Origin: JADCGM01 sp943368345 | GTDB taxonomy: Bacteria > Pseudomonadota > Alphaproteobacteria > Sphingomonadales > Sphingomonadaceae | Assembly (NCBI GenBank): GCA_943368345.1 | Contig: CALRKY020000007.1 | Span: 1-64,000 of the forward strand | Direction: 5' to 3' | DNA length: 64,000 bases | Part shown: piece by piece, positions 1-8,106 of the stretch | Numbering within the stretch: the first letter of the stretch is position 1 | Layout of the letters: each line of letters begins with the position of its first letter | Notes under the pieces: generated by a model | Seen by the model: the letters and a program-made list of their open reading frames with translations, nothing else | What the model was told of the DNA's origin: nothing | Database searches by the model: none | Made by a program: the position numbers and the translations under genes

Positions 1-285
1 CGTTCGCCTGTGTCCTTGGGAAGCCCGCGACGGCGTGGACGTGCCCATAAAGCTGGCTCTGACCTTGCCGCCGATCTGTTCATCGCTTCCGGATCGCGCG
101 CTCGGCGATCGGGTCAACCAGGCATGGAAGCCACTGCCCGAGACGCCGATCCCCTCGCGAAATAGGCCGCAGCGTTCTTAGGATGTCGCGCTCCGCTCTC
201 AGCTTCACAATCTCGCGGCGCAGCCGCTCAATCTCCAGATGCTCGGGGTTGGCTTCGCCGCCCTTCAGGTCAACTGGCCGTTGCC
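1..285 (-). pseudogene. IS3-family transposase remnant (OrfA end and OrfB start), degraded
   Basis: Read on the minus strand, about 263 down to 180 encodes the leucine-zipper-like end of an IS3-type OrfA (residues EIERLRREIVKLRAERDIL). A one-base loss then shifts the frame, and a NAAAYFAR-like stretch follows in another frame. Further on (about 150 down to 60) a different frame reads GVSGSGFHAWLTRSPSARSGSDEQ, which resembles the start of IS3 OrfB. No frame stays open through the segment and there is no complete transposase. The left end runs off the window. It is an inactive relic that marks this border as a mobile-DNA hot spot. Confidence 0.6.
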
Positions 286-297
286 GGGACCACCCCA

Positions 298-471
298 GTC
301 CTCACTGAAGCTGGGTGCACCGACAGCGAGATTGCCCCGACACTTGGCTGGAAGGTCGCCTATGTCTCGAAGATGCGGACGATCTATCAAACAGCAAGTC
401 CCAGAGCATTCGATTCAGGCATTGAAAAGCTAACGAAGGTACGCCAGAAGCAGGCGTCCGGCGCGCAGTGA
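298..471 (+). pseudogene. C-terminal fragment of a tyrosine recombinase/integrase
   Basis: The frame beginning about 298 reads LTEAGCTDSEIAPTLGWKVAYV and continues to a TGA at 469-471. The AGCT-x-x-EIA pattern followed by a G[HW]-x-x-x-x-V stretch is the usual end of phage-type integrases, around the last catalytic histidine (here W) and tyrosine region. Only about 57 residues remain; the N-terminal and most of the catalytic domain are absent, and the fragment abuts the IS3 remnant. It lies 75 bp before a tRNA-Ser gene, a common integration target. The call rests on short motif similarity only. Confidence 0.45.
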
Positions 472-545
472 CTTGTAAAGTGAATTGTAAAACGGACTGC
501 TGAGGGTGCGGATGCGGCTCCCTAAGCAACTGAAAATAAACACTC

Positions 546-637
546 GGAGACGTGGGTGAGTGGCTGAAACCAGCGGTTTGCTAAACCGCCGTACGGAGTA
601 ATCCGTACCGAGGGTTCGAATCCCTCCGTCTCCGCCA
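546..637 (+). tRNA. tRNA-Ser (anticodon GCT)
   Basis: A 7-bp acceptor stem (GGAGACG with CGTCTCC), a 5-bp anticodon stem (GCGGT/ACCGC) with loop TTGCTAA and anticodon GCT at 580-582, a long variable arm (GTACGGAGTAATCCGTAC) typical of class II serine tRNAs, a T-loop GTTCGAATCC and an encoded GCCA 3' end. All parts needed for a functional tRNA are present. The neighbouring recombinase remnant suggests that this gene has served as an integration site. Confidence 0.96.
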
Positions 638-1238
638 GCCAGTCCGACTAACTTCGGTCGGACACTGTCCTCCATCGGCATGCCTCTGACATTACGGGAA
701 GTTTCCACCACGGTTTCGACCGAGAGCACCGGAAGCACCCGCGAATGAGGGTCCCTTTCGCAAGGAAGTCTGCCGGCGTCTCTGGGCGTCCTCCAGGCGG
801 TCCGGAAGTCCCGTTAGCCTGATATTCCAAAAGTCCGGTGCAACGCGAAGTGGCCTTGTTAAGTAAAGTGTTAGCTTCGCAGATACTTATGACGCTTGGT
901 CGATCGAAGTGCCCGAAGTTCGAGCACGCGAATAACAGGCAAGTATCAGGGTCGTATCAGGTACCGAGCAGGGTATGAACAGGTCCGGATCAGGACATCA
1001 CAGGCTATTCTGGATTTCGCTCTGCCAAAGAGGTTCTATGTCGGGTTTGCGCCCAATTTCGGTCATTCGCGGGGCACCATCGACGTCCCGAAAGCTGCCC
1101 TCCGGTCGGGCTTGGCCTGCGTTTCATAGGCGCGAGCCTCAGACGAGCGACCGAGGCAACCCCGGGGACGGGCGATTAGCTCCCCCAGCACCCAACTGCA
1201 CAGCGCCGTTTCGGCCCACGCAACGGCGGACCATAGGG
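638..1238. other. Intergenic stretch with no supported gene
   Basis: The only clear structure is a 7-bp hairpin directly after the tRNA (642-648 GTCCGAC with 657-663 GTCGGAC, 8-nt loop). It could end tRNA transcription but has no T run. Short open frames here have no recognisable protein similarity and no convincing ribosome binding site, and some continue antisense into the LysR gene. I see no repeat of the tRNA 3' end that would mark an attachment site. Confidence 0.6.
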
Positions 1239-2138
1239 TCAGGCCAGCGAATGATAGTGCTGCTTCAACTGGTCGACCAGCGCTGCGAGGAGCGGCGAGG
1301 CGGGTGCGCGTACGCGGCTAGCAATGACGAGTGGACGGCACCAGGCCTCCGCGTCGACATCAAGGATGGCGAGACGACCGCCCCGTACGTCGCGGCGGAC
1401 CATCAATTCGGGGAGGATAGCCAGATGCAGGCCGTAGTCCAGCGTGGCGAGGGCAAAGAGCACCGAGGTGGTTTCGATCTCAGCCCGGGGGAATGCGACG
1501 CCGGCCGCCGCAAAGCTCGCGCGGTAGCTGCGTTCGACCGCACCCATATCGGTCCCAGCAATCCAGCGCTCCGATGCCAATTCGGCCAGCGAGATGCGGG
1601 TTTGCGTCGCAAGCCTGTGCATCACGCCGGCGACGACAACATAGGCCGCATCGCCCAGCAGGTCTTCTCTTACCAGCGGCTCGGTGCGATCGACCTGTCG
1701 TAACGCCACCAAGAGATCAAGCCGGCCGAGGATAAGGTCGTCGATCATGGTTTCGTAAATGCCAGCGGAGACTGAGACCCTGACGTTACCTCCCTCATTC
1801 AGGGACTGGACGGCCCCGGCGAGCAATCCGGCGGCCGGGCTCGGGCCAACGCCGATCCGAAGCTGGCCGGTCCGGCCGCCGAGGCGGTCCTGCAGATCGG
1901 TCCGAAAGCGGTCCGCTTCGGTTGCAATGGTGCGCGCGTGTGGCATCAGCAGGTCGGCATATGGCGTGGGGCGGAGTCGGCGCCCGTCCCGCTCGAACAA
2001 CCGAACACCAAGGTCCGCCTCCAGGCGCAAAATGCTTTTGCTGACGGCCTGCTGGCTCAGTCGAAGCCGATCGGCCGCGCCTGCGAAGGTGCCGATCTCA
2101 TACGCGGCAAGGAAGTGGCGGACGTGGCGCGGTTCCAT
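1239..2138 (-). CDS. LysR-family transcriptional regulator
   Basis: A 299-residue protein with an N-terminal winged helix-turn-helix (MEPRHVRHFLAAYE, then the LSQQAVSKSILRLEADLG recognition region, about residues 1-60) and a LysR substrate-binding domain to the C terminus. The start at 2138 was chosen because MEPRH is the canonical beginning of the HTH; an in-frame ATG at 2156 would add six residues. It is transcribed away from the operon starting at 2235, with 96 bp between them, the classic arrangement for a LysR activator of the adjacent operon. The effector is unknown but is presumably the substrate of the nitrilase-containing operon. Confidence 0.9.
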   Translation of the reverse strand: MEPRHVRHFLAAYEIGTFAGAADRLRLSQQAVSKSILRLEADLGVRLFERDGRRLRPTPYADLLMPHARTIATEADRFRTDLQDRLGGRTGQLRIGVGPSPAAGLLAGAVQSLNEGGNVRVSVSAGIYETMIDDLILGRLDLLVALRQVDRTEPLVREDLLGDAAYVVVAGVMHRLATQTRISLAELASERWIAGTDMGAVERSYRASFAAAGVAFPRAEIETTSVLFALATLDYGLHLAILPELMVRRDVRGGRLAILDVDAEAWCRPLVIASRVRAPASPLLAALVDQLKQHYHSLA

Positions 2139-2234
2139 TCTATCCTCTCCAACCATTCATTGTTCAATAAGACAAGAAGTTGGTGGATTGCACAAACAGC
2201 CGTGCGCAGAATTGTCCGCACAAATGGAGGCTTT

Positions 2235-2759
2235 ATGGGTGTAATTGCCGAAAAGACACCGCTGGTGGCGGATCAGGCAGGTGTCTGGGAAGGCGAATAT
2301 GTCCATCTCGACGCCGCCCACAAGATCATCGATCGCCATGCCTCACGCTTGATTTGCCGGCTTACGGATGGCCCGGATGGCAAGGCTAAGCTCAGCCAAA
2401 CCAACATCTACACCTGGGCCGATGGCAGCGAGGAAATTCGCTATTTCGATGGGCTGTTCCGGGGCGACCGAGTGTGGATCAAAAACGATCTTATCGATGG
2501 CTGGACCGGGGTCGTCCAGCTTGATCCGACCAACCGCACTATCATGGTCGGCTGGACCAGAGCGCATGAGCCGGACTTCCGATACTATGAAATGATCACC
2601 GTTGCGGAGGACGGCGAGGCGAAGAACCGGACATGGCACTGGTACCGCAAGGGCCGGCTGTTTCAGCGGACCATTATCAATGAGGCGCGCGTTTCCCGCG
2701 ACTGGCAGGACTACGACCATCCGAGCTTCTACAGTTACCAGCCGCGGGCACGCCAGTGA
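2235..2759 (+). CDS. Lipocalin-like beta-barrel protein of unknown function
   Basis: A 174-residue cytosolic protein beginning MGVIAEKTPL. The ATG at 2235 follows a good ribosome binding site (AATGGAGG). The body is rich in alternating hydrophobic and aromatic residues (WEGEYVHLD, IYTWADGSEEIRYFDG, RTWHWYRKGRLFQRT), a pattern resembling DUF3598-type calycin barrels, which often bind small hydrophobic ligands. No signal peptide. Its stop overlaps the next gene's GTG start (GTGA), so it is translationally coupled to the nitrilase-like gene. Family assignment is by pattern only, and function is unknown. Confidence 0.6.
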   Translation: MGVIAEKTPLVADQAGVWEGEYVHLDAAHKIIDRHASRLICRLTDGPDGKAKLSQTNIYTWADGSEEIRYFDGLFRGDRVWIKNDLIDGWTGVVQLDPTNRTIMVGWTRAHEPDFRYYEMITVAEDGEAKNRTWHWYRKGRLFQRTIINEARVSRDWQDYDHPSFYSYQPRARQ

Positions 2760-3898
2760 GCCGGGGCGTTGGCGAAGCAGCGCTGTCCCGACGCGTCCTG
2801 CTAGGGACAATGGCGGGTGCCGGCGTGACGGCGGCGATGGTGTCGCCCGCATCCGCCGCAGCAGACGCTGGCGCGCTTGAGCTGGTACGGCCGGATGGAA
2901 CCTACCCGGTCGCGCCGCTAGCGCAGGATGCTTTCACGCTGGCTGTTGCTCAGAGCCGCGTGATCCCGGTCGATCTGTCACGCCTCAAAGTGTCGCGACG
3001 CGCCAATCTGGATCACATGCTGGCGCTCATCGACGCGTCGACGCAGGGGTTCGGAAAGCCCGACCTGCTCTTTTTCCACGAGTTCCCGATCACCGGCTGG
3101 CAGAACTGGACGCGCGACGAGGTGCTGCGCGTCGCAATCGACATTCCGGGCGAGGAGACGCAGGCCATCGCCGCACGGGCACGGCAATATGGCATGTATG
3201 TCGTGTTCGGTTCCTATGCGCGCGATCCCGACTGGCCGGGCCACGCCTTATCGATCACGACAATGATCGGCCCCGACGGCAAGGTCGTCTCTAAGGCTTG
3301 GAAGGCCCGGAATGTGAAGGGCCTGTTCGGCGGCGAAAGCGAACTGTTCACGACGACCGTCTATGATGTGCTTGACCGTTATGTGGAGATGTATGGCGAG
3401 GATGCAGTCGTTCCGGTCATCCGCACTCCGATCGGCAATATCCTTGCTAGTTCGATTCAGCGCGAGCCGGAATATTTCCGGGCGGCTGCGATGAAGGGTG
3501 CCGAGATCATTCTGCGCACGGCGACCGGCGGCTTTTCTCCCATCGATATCCAGGCGACCTCGCTTTACAACGGGGTCTATACTGCGGTCTGCAACAATGC
3601 GATTTCGTCCGGCAGCAGCTTTTTTGAGGACAGCAACGCGGGCGGATCAGCGATCTACGGCCCCGATGGCGACATGCTCGCGAGCGCAAAAAGCCCCAAC
3701 GAGACTCTGGTAACCACAAGGGTTCCGATAGCCCAGTTCCGCGCCCGCCACCGCCAGCCGCAGGTCCACAAGGAGCTCTTCCTCAAGGCGTTCGAGCAAT
3801 ATCTGCCGCGCTACGGTCCAAACCTGTTCAACAACTATCTGCCGACCGATCTGAAAGACGCCGGCCGGTTCCTGAAGGACAAGGGCCAGTGGAAGTGA
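2756..3898 (+). CDS. Nitrilase-superfamily protein with Tat signal, catalytic Cys missing
   Basis: A 380-residue protein starting at a GTG that overlaps the previous stop. Residues about 11-35 look like a Tat signal (SRR-VLLGTMAGAGVTAAMV, then ASAA), so the protein is probably exported. The carbon-nitrogen hydrolase fold follows: a Glu at 109 in FFHEFPI and Lys at 183/188 in KAWKARNVKG fit two members of the Glu-Lys-Cys triad. At the nucleophile strand the protein reads IGNILASSIQREPEYFR, where the family has ICYD-x-x-FPE; serine (232 or 233) replaces cysteine. Hydrolysis by the usual thioester route is therefore unlikely; it could be a non-catalytic or altered member. Confidence 0.8.
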   Translation: MSRGVGEAALSRRVLLGTMAGAGVTAAMVSPASAAADAGALELVRPDGTYPVAPLAQDAFTLAVAQSRVIPVDLSRLKVSRRANLDHMLALIDASTQGFGKPDLLFFHEFPITGWQNWTRDEVLRVAIDIPGEETQAIAARARQYGMYVVFGSYARDPDWPGHALSITTMIGPDGKVVSKAWKARNVKGLFGGESELFTTTVYDVLDRYVEMYGEDAVVPVIRTPIGNILASSIQREPEYFRAAAMKGAEIILRTATGGFSPIDIQATSLYNGVYTAVCNNAISSGSSFFEDSNAGGSAIYGPDGDMLASAKSPNETLVTTRVPIAQFRARHRQPQVHKELFLKAFEQYLPRYGPNLFNNYLPTDLKDAGRFLKDKGQWK

Positions 3899-3932
3899 GC
3901 GCTGGACCCCCGACTGTTCGTTTGACCGGCAC

Positions 3933-4661
3933 ATGAAGGTCGTGCGCAGCATCTGCGGAACGATCGCCTATACGAGCACGAACCCGGAGCGGTTCGGCGC
4001 GACGCGCGGCCGCGAGCATTTCCGCATCGATGTGCATCAGGATGGCAGCCGCACCATTGCGGCGCATGGCGAGATCGACGACGCGCCGGCGGTAATCCGC
4101 GACGTAAACCTGCGCGTTGGTGCAGACCGGCGACCGCTCGACTGCTTCGTCCGTATCCGTGCCGGTGACTCGCAGAGCGGATCGGCGTGGTTCCGTTTCG
4201 ACACCGGAATTGCCGAATGCGAGGCGCTGACGTCGGCGGAGGGCCGCTTCACTCAGCATATGACGGTCGAGGGCTGGACGCCCGCGTTCGGCAATCATGC
4301 GATGGTCAACGACGGCTATCTGCTCAGTCTCTACGACCTTGCCGCGGGCCCGGGCGTCCAGACCGTCAAGGGGCTGTTGCTGTCCTCGCCCGACCACCGC
4401 GGCGCGACAGGACCGATGCTGTTCGGCGTCGACCTCGCCATCGAATATGTCGGGCGGGAACCGCTGCAAGTCGCCGCAGGGCGGTTCGAGGCGCTGCATT
4501 TTCGCATGGTCGATGTGCCCGGGCTTCCGCTCGTGTACCCGCCCTACGATCTCTGGTGCACCGATGATGGTGACTATGTGCTGCTGAAAGCTGCGGTCGG
4601 CGGCTATATGAGCACGGCCTATGAACTCGCGGCATATGACCGGAGCGGAGACAGCCTATGA
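3933..4661 (+). CDS. Conserved-looking protein of unknown function (242 aa)
   Basis: Begins MKVVRSICG and has no signal peptide or membrane segment. The sequence is beta-rich, with motifs such as GREHFRIDVHQDGSRTI, AWFRFDTGIAECEALT and LWCTDDGDYVLLKA. I do not recognise the family. It follows the nitrilase-like gene by 34 bp and overlaps the next gene by 4 bp (ATGA), so it belongs to the same operon and probably the same process. The even codon use and lack of in-frame stops over 729 bases support a real gene. Confidence 0.7.
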   Translation: MKVVRSICGTIAYTSTNPERFGATRGREHFRIDVHQDGSRTIAAHGEIDDAPAVIRDVNLRVGADRRPLDCFVRIRAGDSQSGSAWFRFDTGIAECEALTSAEGRFTQHMTVEGWTPAFGNHAMVNDGYLLSLYDLAAGPGVQTVKGLLLSSPDHRGATGPMLFGVDLAIEYVGREPLQVAAGRFEALHFRMVDVPGLPLVYPPYDLWCTDDGDYVLLKAAVGGYMSTAYELAAYDRSGDSL

Positions 4662-5320
4662 TGTTTCCCTGGCTCATCGCCGCGCATATCGCCGTCCTCG
4701 GTTACTGGCTCGGCTCAGAGCTCGTGATCAATAGCAGCTACCGCTACGTCTGCTACAACAGCGCTATGCCGTTCGACGAGCGGACGCGGCTGATGGACCA
4801 TGTCATGCATGTCGATCAGCATGTGCGGTACGCGCTGGCGCTGCAGGCGACGCTTGGCACCGCGCTCGCAGCGCTTATGGGTTATATCCCCGGCGGCGAG
4901 ACGGTGGCGACCGCCGCAGGTGTGGCCGGCGTCGCTTGGCTGATGTTCATCGAGGCAGTCCACCGGCTGCGTCACGGCCCAGTCGGCCGGCTGCTTGGCT
5001 CTGCCGATCGCGGGTTCCGCTATGTGCTTATGACCGTCCTGATCGCCGTGGCGCTGAAACTCATCGGCGGCGGCTGGCCGATGCCTGATTGGCTGCGCTG
5101 GAAGCTGGCGCTGTTCGCCGGCGTCATGGCCTGCGGAGTTGGGATCCGCTTTGCACTGATTTCGCATTTTACCGTTTGGGCCATCATGGCGCGCGACGGA
5201 CCGACCGACTCAACCAACGCCATCATCCGCCGCATCTATATGCGTGCGACCTCCGTCCTTGCGCTTCTCTGGCTCTTCATCCTCGCTATCACGATTCTGA
5301 GCGTTGGAAAGCCGGGATGA
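4658..5320 (+). CDS. Integral membrane protein, five or six helices, unknown function
   Basis: A 220-residue protein with hydrophobic helices near residues 3-20, 62-78, 85-100, 122-140, 150-178 and 195-216. Polar loops contain histidines (MDHVMHVDQHVR) and the first helix has a His (IAAHIAVLGYW), so haem or metal binding is possible but not shown. ATG overlaps the previous stop (ATGA). The topology resembles CopD/DUF2269-like inner-membrane proteins, but no diagnostic motif is visible. Probably an inner-membrane partner of the other operon products. Confidence 0.65.
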   Translation: MMFPWLIAAHIAVLGYWLGSELVINSSYRYVCYNSAMPFDERTRLMDHVMHVDQHVRYALALQATLGTALAALMGYIPGGETVATAAGVAGVAWLMFIEAVHRLRHGPVGRLLGSADRGFRYVLMTVLIAVALKLIGGGWPMPDWLRWKLALFAGVMACGVGIRFALISHFTVWAIMARDGPTDSTNAIIRRIYMRATSVLALLWLFILAITILSVGKPG

Positions 5321-5351
5321 ACCATTCACTGAAGATTGGGAGACAGCACGG

Positions 5352-5666
5352 ATGAGCCAGAAATATTATGCGATCATCACCCGCGACCGCCCCGGTGCCG
5401 CAAAGACGCGCATGGAAAAGCTCAAAGAGCATCTCGCACATGTCGAGGCGCATATTGACCGGCTTGCCGTCGCAGGTCCGCTCCGCGACGCAGCCGGCGC
5501 GTTTTTGGGCTCGTTGCTGATCGTCAAGGCTGAGAGCGAAGCGGACGCGCGCGCCTTGATTGAGGCCGACCCTTATTTCAAAGCCGACATCTGGAGCGAC
5601 GTAGATATAGGCGCCTTTGGTGCGGTGGCAGGCGACTGGGTGGGCGGCAAGGCTTGGCAGCTGTGA
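5352..5666 (+). CDS. YciI-like small protein
   Basis: A 104-residue protein, MSQKYYAIITRDRPGAAKTR, of the ferredoxin-like YciI fold: an N-terminal strand ending in RP/RPG, the conserved L-x-x-H region (LKEHLAHVEAH), a central GPL, and a C-terminal DPYFKADIWSDVDIGAF that matches the YciI DPF-x-x-A pattern. Family members include small hydrolases and lactonase- or dehalogenase-like enzymes that use the His-Asp pair. The ATG at 5352 was preferred over the longer frame from 5304 because it fits the domain boundary. It is the last gene of the LysR-linked operon. Confidence 0.8.
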   Translation: MSQKYYAIITRDRPGAAKTRMEKLKEHLAHVEAHIDRLAVAGPLRDAAGAFLGSLLIVKAESEADARALIEADPYFKADIWSDVDIGAFGAVAGDWVGGKAWQL

Positions 5667-5948
5667 AAATCCGACTTGGTCTGGCAGGCGTCCTTACGGA
5701 CAACGCGACAAACGATGGGAATCTACGTTCGGAACTGCCGCTTGCGACCCAATAGCCGCCGTTGCCCCTTCCCCCGGAACCCCATCCCCTGGGTTGCCCC
5801 GGTGGGTCCACAGGGACCTCCCACATGGGCGCCTCCGCCAGCGCTTGTGACTGCGCGCAGCGTCGCCCATGCGGGTCCCTCCTATGGACTACCGGGACAA
5901 CCCGCGCTTGACGGAGGGTACAGCCGAGTCACCCCCACCGCGCCGAGT
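5667..5948. other. Intergenic stretch between YciI-like gene and IS6 element
   Basis: Rich in C and G runs (for example CCCCTTCCCCCGGAACCCC), with no open frame carrying recognisable domains. It ends exactly at the left inverted repeat of the IS6-family element and may be debris from earlier insertions. Confidence 0.5.
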
Positions 5949-5967
5949 GGCATTGTCAGACCAATGT
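5949..5967 (+). repeat. Left terminal inverted repeat of IS6 element
   Basis: GGCATTGTCAGACCAATGT pairs imperfectly with the reverse complement of the right end at 6770-6788. The shared core is TGTCAG. Confidence 0.75.
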
Positions 5968-6001
5968 GGCAGCGCCCGCTTGCCACTGATACCTGCTCGG
6001 C

Positions 6002-6724
6002 ATGAGCCGCAAATCCAGGGCGAAACCGCCGAGCCCGTTCCGTTGTTTCAACTCGGCACCGGAGGTGATCCGGATGGTCGTCATGATGTACGTGCGTTTT
6101 CCGCTGTCGTTACGGAATGTCGAGGAGTTGCTGTTTGAGCGCGGCTATGACCTTTGCCACGAGACGGTGCGCTTCTGGTGGAACAGGTTTGGCCCGATGT
6201 TTGCCGGGGAGATCCGACGTCGGCGGGTCAACCGCATGCGAGGGTTTCGCCAGTGGCGATGGCATCTGGATGAGATGTACGTGAAGCTGAGCGGGGAGAT
6301 GGTCTACCTCTGGCGTGCGGTCGATCACGAGGGCGAAGTCCTCGAGAGCTACGTTACGAAAACGAGGGACAAGCAGGCCGCACTGACCTTCATCAAGAAG
6401 GCCCTGAAGCGGCATGGCAGGGTCGAGACGGTTGTCACCGACGGACTGCGATCCTACGGCGCGGCGATGCGCGAATTGGGCAATCTGGAACGCCGCGAAA
6501 TGGGTCGCTGGCTCAACAACCGGGTGGAGAACAGTCACCTGCCCTTCCGGCGACGAGAACGGGCGATGCTGAGGTTTCGACAGATGAAAACCCTGCAGAA
6601 GTTCAGCTCAGTCCACGCCTCGGTCCACAATCACTTCAACCAGGAACGCCACCTCATCGATCGCCAGACCTACAAGGCCAACCGCTCAGCCGCACTGGCT
6701 GAGTGGCAGACCTTCATGGCCTGA
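6002..6724 (+). CDS. IS6-family transposase
   Basis: A 240-residue DDE transposase. An N-terminal helix-turn-helix region (LSLRNVEELLFERGYDLCHETV) precedes the catalytic core, with Asp in HLDEMYVKL, Asp in VVTDGLRSYGAA and Glu in NNRVENSHLPFRRRERAM; this spacing and the RRRERAM and FS-x-HASVHNHFN motifs are typical of the IS6/IS26 group. It catalyses replicative transposition of its element. Full length with no frameshift, so probably active. Confidence 0.93.
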   Translation: MSRKSRAKPPSPFRCFNSAPEVIRMVVMMYVRFPLSLRNVEELLFERGYDLCHETVRFWWNRFGPMFAGEIRRRRVNRMRGFRQWRWHLDEMYVKLSGEMVYLWRAVDHEGEVLESYVTKTRDKQAALTFIKKALKRHGRVETVVTDGLRSYGAAMRELGNLERREMGRWLNNRVENSHLPFRRRERAMLRFRQMKTLQKFSSVHASVHNHFNQERHLIDRQTYKANRSAALAEWQTFMA

Positions 6725-6769
6725 CGCTGTCGTCGGGCTGGGCGTGCCGCGTCCGGCGGAGACGAGTTC

Positions 6770-6788
6770 GCATCCGACTGACAGCACC
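6770..6788 (-). repeat. Right terminal inverted repeat of IS6 element
   Basis: The plus strand reads GCATCCGACTGACAGCACC; its reverse complement matches the left end at 13 of 19-20 positions. Confidence 0.75.
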
Positions 6789-6890
6789 CTCACCAGCCAA
6801 AATAACCATGCCGCGCCCGATTGACGCCATCACCGGAACCGTGGTGCAGATGTAGCCGCAGTCGGTGTTGGCTTTTGGAGGACTTTAAAC

Positions 6891-8096
6891 ATGTGGCGGG
6901 TGGTTCGGCTGATCCTCAAGTCGGTGGCCGTGGTGTTCGGTTTGCTGCTGATTACGGCGGGGGTGTTTGCTGCCTTCAACTGGACCATGGTCCGCAACAT
7001 GGCGACCGCTGGCGGCAAGCCCAATGTTGAGACCCAGCATCTAAATGCCCTGCAGAGTGTCAAAGGTTGCGGCGTGCGGGCCCTGCCCAAACTGACCGGC
7101 GATGCGGCAATTTCACCCGCTGCCATTGCCAAAATGCAGGCTTTTTCCGACAAGCATAAGGGGCTTGGCCTGATCGTCATGCAGGGTGGGCAAGTCATTT
7201 ACGAACGCTATGCCGCCGGCGTCACCGGGACGCTGCCGACCCAGACATTTTCCATGAACAAGACCGTCACCGGGCTGATGACCGGCATTCTGCTGTCCGA
7301 AAATGTCCTGCCGTCGATTGATGCCTCGCTTGGTGCCACCCTCCCCGAATGGGCCGGGGATCAGCGTCGTGCGATTACCCTGCGCCACCTGCTGACCATG
7401 TCGAGCGGCTTGCACAATCCGGCGATGGCCAAAGGCGACTGGGCGGCGATGAAGCTGCTGCTGTCGGACGAGGTGGAGGAAACCGCATTGTCGGCCGCCG
7501 CTGACCAGGCGCCGGGCACGGAATTCCGCTACAAGAACGGCGACCCGCAGATCGTCGGCGCAGTGCTGCGGCGCGCCATTGCCAAGGCCCATGGCGGCGA
7601 AAGCTATGCCAGCTACCTGTCCCGGACGCTGTGGTGCGGGGTCGGCAATGGTCCGGCCACCCTATGGTCGGAGAGCGCAGACGGTGCGCCCCGCTTTTAC
7701 GCCGGGCTCCAGGCCGGATTGGAAGATTGGGCCAGACTGGGTCAGCTGGTCCTTGATCAGGGCCGGGTTGGCGACCGGCAAATTGTGCCCGCCGACTGGA
7801 TTGCGCAAATGACCACCGCCTCGGCCACCAATCCGAACTACGGCTTCCTGGTGTGGCGCGGCAACCCGGCGGGTACGGCACGGCCCTATAGTCCGGAAGC
7901 CGGCATGACCGCGACCCATTCCGCGCCCTATCTGGCCAAGGACGTGGTGTTTTTCGACGGCTTTGGTGGACAGCGGGTCTATATCGTCCCTTCAGCAAAG
8001 GTGGTGATCGCGCGGATCGGGGAAACCGACATGCGTTTTGACGACGCGCCGCTGGTCAATCTGGCGCTGGCCGGGATGGCGACCGAGTCAAACTAA
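6891..8096 (+). CDS. Beta-lactamase-fold serine hydrolase, membrane-anchored (copy 1)
   Basis: A 401-residue protein. An N-terminal hydrophobic segment (residues about 5-30, LILKSVAVVFGLLLITAGVF) anchors it or exports it to the periplasm. The class C/EstB-like domain has an SxxK motif, Ser121-Met-Asn-Lys124 (FSMNKTVTG), a Y-x-N motif around Tyr214 (RYKNGDP), and the helical LRHLLTMSSGL segment common to this group. Such proteins are esterases, lactamases or D-amino-acid peptidases; the substrate here is unknown. A strong ribosome binding site (TTTGGAGGA) precedes the ATG. It is paralogous to 26537-27751: both end with a [YF]L-x-x-DVV-x-FDG and VYIVPS region. It lies just after the IS6 element and begins the large catabolic region. 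Confidence 0.88.
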   Translation: MWRVVRLILKSVAVVFGLLLITAGVFAAFNWTMVRNMATAGGKPNVETQHLNALQSVKGCGVRALPKLTGDAAISPAAIAKMQAFSDKHKGLGLIVMQGGQVIYERYAAGVTGTLPTQTFSMNKTVTGLMTGILLSENVLPSIDASLGATLPEWAGDQRRAITLRHLLTMSSGLHNPAMAKGDWAAMKLLLSDEVEETALSAAADQAPGTEFRYKNGDPQIVGAVLRRAIAKAHGGESYASYLSRTLWCGVGNGPATLWSESADGAPRFYAGLQAGLEDWARLGQLVLDQGRVGDRQIVPADWIAQMTTASATNPNYGFLVWRGNPAGTARPYSPEAGMTATHSAPYLAKDVVFFDGFGGQRVYIVPSAKVVIARIGETDMRFDDAPLVNLALAGMATESN

Positions 8097-8106
8097 GGAG
8101 CGCGGC

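Larger units (their letters stand above)
5949..6788 (+). mobile_element. IS6-family insertion sequence (about 840 bp)
   Basis: A single transposase gene lies between imperfect terminal inverted repeats: left end 5949 GGCATTGTCAGACCAATG and right end (reverse complement from 6788) GGTGCTGTCAGTCGGATG, 12 of 18 matches. The size of 840 bp is normal for IS6 elements. The 8 bp on each side (CGCCGAGT and CTCACCAG) do not match, so there is no target duplication; IS6 elements often lose it through cointegrate resolution or deletion next to the element. Confidence 0.85.

Noticed and set aside
642..663. Hairpin after the tRNA as a strong terminator
   Set aside because: The stem is short and no T run follows, so it is only noted within the intergenic entry.
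975..1703. Open frame of 242 codons that runs into the LysR gene
   Set aside because: Most of it is antisense to the regulator, and the front part has no ribosome binding site or similarity.
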